A DNA stretch of 64,000 bases from Streptomyces sp. ITFR-16 (GTDB taxonomy: Bacteria > Actinomycetota > Actinomycetes > Streptomycetales > Streptomycetaceae), in assembly GCF_031844705.1 (NCBI RefSeq), contig NZ_CP134609.1, forward strand, positions 1,488,001-1,552,000. Reading direction: 5' to 3'. A model generated the notes under the pieces. It worked only from the letters and a program-made list of their open reading frames with translations, ran no database searches and was not told the origin of the DNA. Of the stretch, positions 60,431-64,000 are shown piece after piece. The position numbers and the translations under genes were made by a program. How positions within the stretch are numbered: the first letter of the stretch is position 1; each line of letters starts with the position of its first letter.

Positions 60431-61711
60431 GTGGAGACGACTCCGGTCGATGTGATGCGGCTGGCGGCCCGGGAGTCCGTACGGGCCACGCGCCTGGCGC
60501 ACCGGGCCCGGGAGGCGCGGATGGTGGGCGAGCGGATGCCCGTGGCGCCCCGGGCCGAGATCGGTGCCTCCTGGGACCGGGTGCTGCGCAGCGGCGTCGA
60601 TCCCGAACAGACCACGCACAGCCGGCTGCTGGAGCTGGAGGAGATCGAGCACCGGCGCCGCGGCTCCGCGCTGGGCGAGGTGATGCCGCTGCTCAGCGAA
60701 GGCCTGGTGAGCATCGCGGACGCCTCGCAGCAGATCATGGTGGTCACCGACGCGGAGGGCCGGGTGCTGTGGCGCCAGGGCAACACGGGGGTGCTGCGGC
60801 GGGCCGACGAGATCTGTCTGGCGGAGGGCGCTGCCTGGTCGGAGGAGAGCACGGGCACGAACGCGATCGGTACGGCGCTCGCCGCGCGCGCCCCGGTGCA
60901 GGTGCACTCGGCCGAGCACATCGTGCGCAGTCTGCACGGATGGACGTGCGCGGCGGCCCCGGTGCGCGATCCCCGGGACGGCCGGCTGATGGGGATCGTC
61001 GACATCAGCGGTCCGGCGTCCACCTTCCATCCGGCGATGCTGGCCCTGGTCGGTTCGGTGGCCCGGTTGGCCGAGAGCGAGATGAGGGCCCGGCATCTGG
61101 AGTCGATCGACCGGCTGCGCTCGGTCGCGGCGCCGATGCTGTGCCGGCTGGGCGGCCGGGCGCTGGCGGTGGACGGCCACGGCTGGCTGGCGGCGGTGAC
61201 CGGGATGGCTCCGGTGGACCGGCTGCCGCTGCCGAAGACGCTGGGTCCGGGCCGGGTGTGGCTGCCCTCGCTGGGGACGTGCCGGGTGGAGCCGCTGCCG
61301 GGCGGCTGGCTGGTGCAGGTGGCGGACGGGACGATGGACAGCCCGCCGCGCCGGGTCGTGCTCGATCTGAGCCGGCCGCGCGGCCTCGCGGTGAACGTGG
61401 TGAGCCCGGTGGGGACCTGGACGCAGCGGCTCTCGCCGCGCCATGCCGAGCTGCTGTACGTGCTGGCGCTGCACCGCGAGGGCCGTACGGCGTCCGAACT
61501 GGCGCAGGACATCTTCGGTGACCCGACCAGGACGGTGACGGTGCGGGCCGAGATCTCGCGGCTGCGGCGCCATCTCGCGCAGGTGCTGGCGCACCGCCCG
61601 TACCGCTTCGGGGAGGGCGTCGAGGTGGAGGTGATCCGTCCGGAGCACCCCGGCGATCTGCTGCCCCGGTCGAAGGCTCCGGTGGTGGTGGCGGCGCGCG
61701 GCATGCCCTGA
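60431..61711 (+). CDS. GAF-domain transcriptional regulator
   Basis: A 426-residue regulator. Residues 30-250 resemble the sensor part of AcoR-like activators: ASWDRVLRSGVDPEQTTH, VVTDAEGRVLWRQGN, AEGAAWSEESTGTNAIGTAL (GAF) and SLHGWTCAAAPVRDPRDGRL. The sigma-54 AAA+ domain of AcoR is absent. Instead there is a C-terminal winged helix (LSPRHAELLYVLALHREG, TASELAQDIFGDPTRTVTVR, EISRLRRHLAQVL). The GTG at 60431 has GAGGGGG 8 nt upstream. This GAF-plus-wHTH architecture is common in actinomycetes; the ligand and targets are unknown. Confidence 0.85.
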   Translation: METTPVDVMRLAARESVRATRLAHRAREARMVGERMPVAPRAEIGASWDRVLRSGVDPEQTTHSRLLELEEIEHRRRGSALGEVMPLLSEGLVSIADASQQIMVVTDAEGRVLWRQGNTGVLRRADEICLAEGAAWSEESTGTNAIGTALAARAPVQVHSAEHIVRSLHGWTCAAAPVRDPRDGRLMGIVDISGPASTFHPAMLALVGSVARLAESEMRARHLESIDRLRSVAAPMLCRLGGRALAVDGHGWLAAVTGMAPVDRLPLPKTLGPGRVWLPSLGTCRVEPLPGGWLVQVADGTMDSPPRRVVLDLSRPRGLAVNVVSPVGTWTQRLSPRHAELLYVLALHREGRTASELAQDIFGDPTRTVTVRAEISRLRRHLAQVLAHRPYRFGEGVEVEVIRPEHPGDLLPRSKAPVVVAARGMP

Positions 61712-61793
61712 GCGGTGTTCCCGCAGGTCCCGGACGTCCCTGTCGGGGGGACCGGCTTGGGAGGGGCCGGCGGGGCGTGGTTTTCTGGCAGGC

Positions 61794-62399
61794 ATGAGCA
61801 ACGCCGCGCGTCCCGAGGGGACGACCACCGAGGTGACCGTCTGGTCGCTGGAGCAGACCTCCCCCGACGACCTGCGACCCTCGGCCGTGCCGGAGACGGA
61901 CGTCCGGATCGTACGGTCCGAGGTGCCGCTGCCCGAGTTCAGCCGCTTCCTGTACACGGCGGTCGGCGGGGACGTCCGGTGGACGGACCGGCTGCCGATG
62001 ACGTACGCGCAGTGGCAGGAGGCGCTGGACCGGCCGGGCGCGGAGACCTGGGTGGCGTACGCGAACGGGACGCCGGCCGGGTACATCGAGCTGGACCCGC
62101 AGGACGACGGCGTGGTCGAGATCATGTACTTCGGTCTGATCCCGGCCTTCCGGGGGCGCCGGATCGGCGGGCATCTGCTGTCGTACGGGACGGCCCGTGC
62201 CTGGGACCTGGCGGAGCGGTGGCCCGGGCGTCCCGCGACGAAGCGGGTGTGGCTGCACACCTGCTCCAAGGACGGGCCGCATGCCATGGACAACTATCTG
62301 CGCCGGGGCTTCCGGCTCTTCGACACCCGGACCGAGCAGGAGGAGACGGTGGAGAACCCCGGCCCCTGGCCGGGCGCCGACCGTCGGCCGCTTGCGTGA
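61794..62399 (+). CDS. GNAT family N-acetyltransferase
   Basis: A 201-residue acetyltransferase. An N-terminal extension of about 45 residues is followed by the core: YLxxVGG-like FLYTAVGGDVRW, TWVAYANGTPAGYIELDPQD, VEIMYFGLIPAFRGRRIGGHL (motif A with RGRRIGG, the acetyl-CoA loop), HTCSKDGPHAMDNYLRRGFR and LFDTRTEQEE. The DRLPMTYAQW segment and the C-terminal pattern are seen in a widespread actinobacterial GNAT group. The substrate is unknown. No strong ribosome site lies upstream. Confidence 0.88.
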   Translation: MSNAARPEGTTTEVTVWSLEQTSPDDLRPSAVPETDVRIVRSEVPLPEFSRFLYTAVGGDVRWTDRLPMTYAQWQEALDRPGAETWVAYANGTPAGYIELDPQDDGVVEIMYFGLIPAFRGRRIGGHLLSYGTARAWDLAERWPGRPATKRVWLHTCSKDGPHAMDNYLRRGFRLFDTRTEQEETVENPGPWPGADRRPLA

Positions 62400-62548
62400 G
62401 AAATCCCCGTGCTTGTCCGGTTTTACGGGCCGACCCGGCGCCCGTCCCTCGCGTGACGGGTGCCACATTGTCTCGCATACCGGGACAGTCCCGTCCACAT
62501 CATGGATAGTGGTGGACTGCCCCGAGATCCCCGTGACACGCTTCCGTC

Positions 62549-62632
62549 ATGTCTGGAACTGGAATTGCCTTGGTGAGTCGACGCCACGTCGACCTCGGCC
62601 GCATGTCCAGCGCCATCTGTCCGGCAGGCTGA
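62549..62632 (+). CDS. Cysteine-type leader peptide upstream of sulfite reductase
   Basis: A 27-codon ORF that starts MSGTGIALV, continues RRHVDLGRMSSAIC and ends PAG. The RHVDL-x-R-x4-6-C core is that of the short leader peptides found ahead of sulfur-assimilation operons in Streptomyces. The single Cys is the fourth residue from the end. CACGCT lies 6 nt before the ATG, so the leader itself is probably leaderless. The reductase ATG follows 114 nt later, with room for an attenuator. Ribosome stalling at Cys under cysteine shortage is the likely control mode, by analogy with mycobacterial Cys leaders. Confidence 0.75.
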   Translation: MSGTGIALVSRRHVDLGRMSSAICPAG

Positions 62633-62746
62633 GAGTTCCAGCACCGCCGCGATCCCCTTTTCTCTGCAACCCCTGCGCACCGCCGCGCCTCACCGCGAGT
62701 GTGCAGTTCAGAGCCGCCCTCCTGCAGTCCCGAAGGACGTACTGTC

Positions 62747-64000
62747 ATGGCCGCCACCCCGGAACAGCCTGCGACCGCCACGCCCCGCCGCAAGGCGGGA
62801 CGCCACCGTGGCGAGGGTCAGTGGGCCATGGGGCACTTCACCCCGCTCAACGGCAATGAGCAGTTCAAGAAGGACGACGACAGTCTCAACGTGCGGACGC
62901 GCATTGAGACGATCTACTCCAAGCGCGGGTTCGACTCGATCGACCCCAACGACCTTCGTGGACGCATGCGCTGGTGGGGGCTGTACACCCAGCGCAAGCC
63001 CGGCATCGACGGCGGCAAGACCGCGGTCCTGGAGCCGGAGGAGCTGGACGACCGCTACTTCATGCTCCGCGTCCGCATCGACGGCGGCCGGCTGACCACC
63101 GCGCAGCTGCGCGCGATCGGCGAGGTCTCGCAGGAGTACGCGCGCGGCACGGCGGACATCACCGACCGGCAGAACATCCAGCTGCACTGGATCCGCATCG
63201 AGGACGTCCCGGCGATCTGGCAGAAGCTGGAGGCCGTCGGGCTCTCCACCACCGAGGCCTGCGGCGACTGCCCGCGCGTCATCATCGGTTCGCCCGTGGC
63301 GGGCATCGCGGCCGACGAGATCATCGACGGCAGCCCGGCGGTCGACGAGATCCACGACCGCTACATCGGCAGCAAGGAGTTCTCCAACCTGCCGCGCAAG
63401 TTCAAGACGGCGATCTCCGGCTCCCCGGTCCAGGACGTCGTGCACGAGATCAACGACATCGCCTTCGTGGGCGTCGTCCACCCCGAGCACGGCCCCGGCT
63501 TCGACGTCTGGGTCGGCGGCGGGCTCTCCACCAACCCCCGGCTGGCCGAACGCCTGGGCGCCTGGGTGCCGTTGGACGAGGTCGCGGACGTCTGGGCGGG
63601 CGTCGTCGGCATCTTCCGCGACTACGGCTACCGCCGGCTGCGCACCCGCGCCCGGCTGAAGTTCCTGATGGCGGACTGGGGCCCGGCCAAGTTCCGCCAG
63701 GTGCTGGAGGACGAGTACCTCAAGCGCCCCCTGGTCGACGGCCCCGCGCCCGACGAGCCCAGCAGCCGCTGGCGCGACCACGTCGGGGTCCACCAGCAGC
63801 AGGACGGCCGCTTCTACGTCGGCTTCGCCCCCCGGGTCGGCCGGGTGGACGGCTCCACGCTGGCCAAGATCGCCGACCTCGCCGCCGCCCACGGCTCCGA
63901 CCGGCTGCGCACCACCGTCGAGCAGAAGATGATCATCCTCGACGTGGAGCAGGACCGGGTGGAGTCGCTGGCCGCCGGTCTGGAGGCGCTCGGCTTCCAG
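62747..64000 (+). CDS. Ferredoxin-type nitrite/sulfite reductase (N-terminal part, cut by window end)
   Basis: The first 418 codons of a siroheme/[4Fe-4S] reductase, open at the right edge. Recognisable segments: GRMRWWGLYTQRKPGIDGGK (first ferredoxin-like half-domain), GTADITDRQNIQLHWIRIED, TTEACGDCPRVIIGSPVAGI and FKTAISGSPVQDVVHEIND, then FDVWVGGGLSTNPRLAERLG and the start of the second half-domain (RFYVGFAPRVGRVDGS). This is the SirA/NirA type that reduces sulfite to sulfide (or nitrite to ammonia) with ferredoxin. The Cys cluster ligands of the second half lie outside the window. The Cys leader peptide upstream argues for sulfite. GAAGG lies 10 nt before the ATG. Confidence 0.93.
   Translation, partial: MAATPEQPATATPRRKAGRHRGEGQWAMGHFTPLNGNEQFKKDDDSLNVRTRIETIYSKRGFDSIDPNDLRGRMRWWGLYTQRKPGIDGGKTAVLEPEELDDRYFMLRVRIDGGRLTTAQLRAIGEVSQEYARGTADITDRQNIQLHWIRIEDVPAIWQKLEAVGLSTTEACGDCPRVIIGSPVAGIAADEIIDGSPAVDEIHDRYIGSKEFSNLPRKFKTAISGSPVQDVVHEINDIAFVGVVHPEHGPGFDVWVGGGLSTNPRLAERLGAWVPLDEVADVWAGVVGIFRDYGYRRLRTRARLKFLMADWGPAKFRQVLEDEYLKRPLVDGPAPDEPSSRWRDHVGVHQQQDGRFYVGFAPRVGRVDGSTLAKIADLAAAHGSDRLRTTVEQKMIILDVEQDRVESLAAGLEALGFQ

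Noticed and set aside
62708..63892. 394-codon open frame on the minus strand opposite sulfite reductase
   Set aside because: Antisense shadow of a gene with unmistakable reductase motifs; its product is Asp/Val/Gly low-complexity sequence.

Overview
The window is Streptomyces chromosome. It has about 72% G+C with third-position bias, rodlin and chaplin aerial-hypha proteins, long serine-rich Ser/Thr kinase tails, many GTG and TTG starts, and several genes that look leaderless. No rRNA gene, intact tRNA, CRISPR array, insertion sequence or phage is visible. The window opens inside an MFS transporter gene and closes inside a sulfite/nitrite reductase gene.

Layout. (1) 1-4.6 kb: transporter tail and a large secreted subtilase. 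(2) 4.7-13.5 kb: a purine locus on the minus strand (FAD, [2Fe-2S] and molybdopterin subunits of xanthine dehydrogenase, an NCS2 purine permease, the XdhC maturation factor), with a divergent PucR-type regulator. (3) 13.7-20.9 kb: a repeat-helix protein, a GntR/FCD regulator, an FhuF-like iron reductase behind an iron box, a DUF2637 membrane protein, an RsbW-like ATPase, a membrane Ser/Thr kinase and a TetR regulator. (4) 21.0-21.9 kb: a secreted RNase Sa homologue and a barstar-type inhibitor. (5) 21.9-30.7 kb: an apparent collagen-utilisation locus with a secreted M9 collagenase, a broken aminopeptidase P gene, a GntR/FCD regulator, hydroxyproline 2-epimerase, a DHDPS-family deaminase and a three-subunit D-hydroxyproline dehydrogenase. 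(6) 30.8-43.4 kb: a PoxB-like enzyme, a PP2C-like phosphatase, a second large subtilase with a divergent TrmB/LuxR-type regulator, a DUF456 protein, an Ada/AlkA fusion, RsgA with a short upstream ORF, and a DUF5949-like protein. (7) 43.4-47.7 kb: an aerial surface cluster with three rodlins, one short chaplin, one long cell-wall chaplin and an unrecognised small secreted protein. (8) 47.8-55.7 kb: an acetyltransferase, a methyltransferase and a cupin protein, then a beta-ketoadipate-type module (thiolase, LysR regulator, two CoA-transferase subunits, 3-hydroxyacyl-CoA dehydrogenase). (9) 55.7-64 kb: a tandem repeat, VOC and AraC proteins, a trypco-type protein, a YihY protein divergent from an AidB-like acyl-CoA dehydrogenase, a GAF regulator, an acetyltransferase, and a cysteine-type leader peptide ahead of sulfite reductase.

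How genes work together. The strongest system-level signal is the collagen/hydroxyproline locus. The 9-bp palindrome ATGTSACRT occurs upstream of the collagenase, upstream of the GntR regulator, and at the start of the hydroxyproline operon. This suggests one regulon running from the extracellular protease to catabolism of the diagnostic amino acid. The three rodlin genes share an identical promoter layout: an upstream 11-bp element, 6 bp, a NNNAAC -35, a 16-bp spacer and a RGTTGA -10, consistent with sigma-BldN-type control. The thiolase and CoA-transferase promoters share the 10-mer GATATTGGAC next to a LysR gene. The start codons at 58516 and 58536 appear to be served by two -10 elements overlapping on one TACCGTA core. 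All functional calls come from reading motifs and context; no database search was run.
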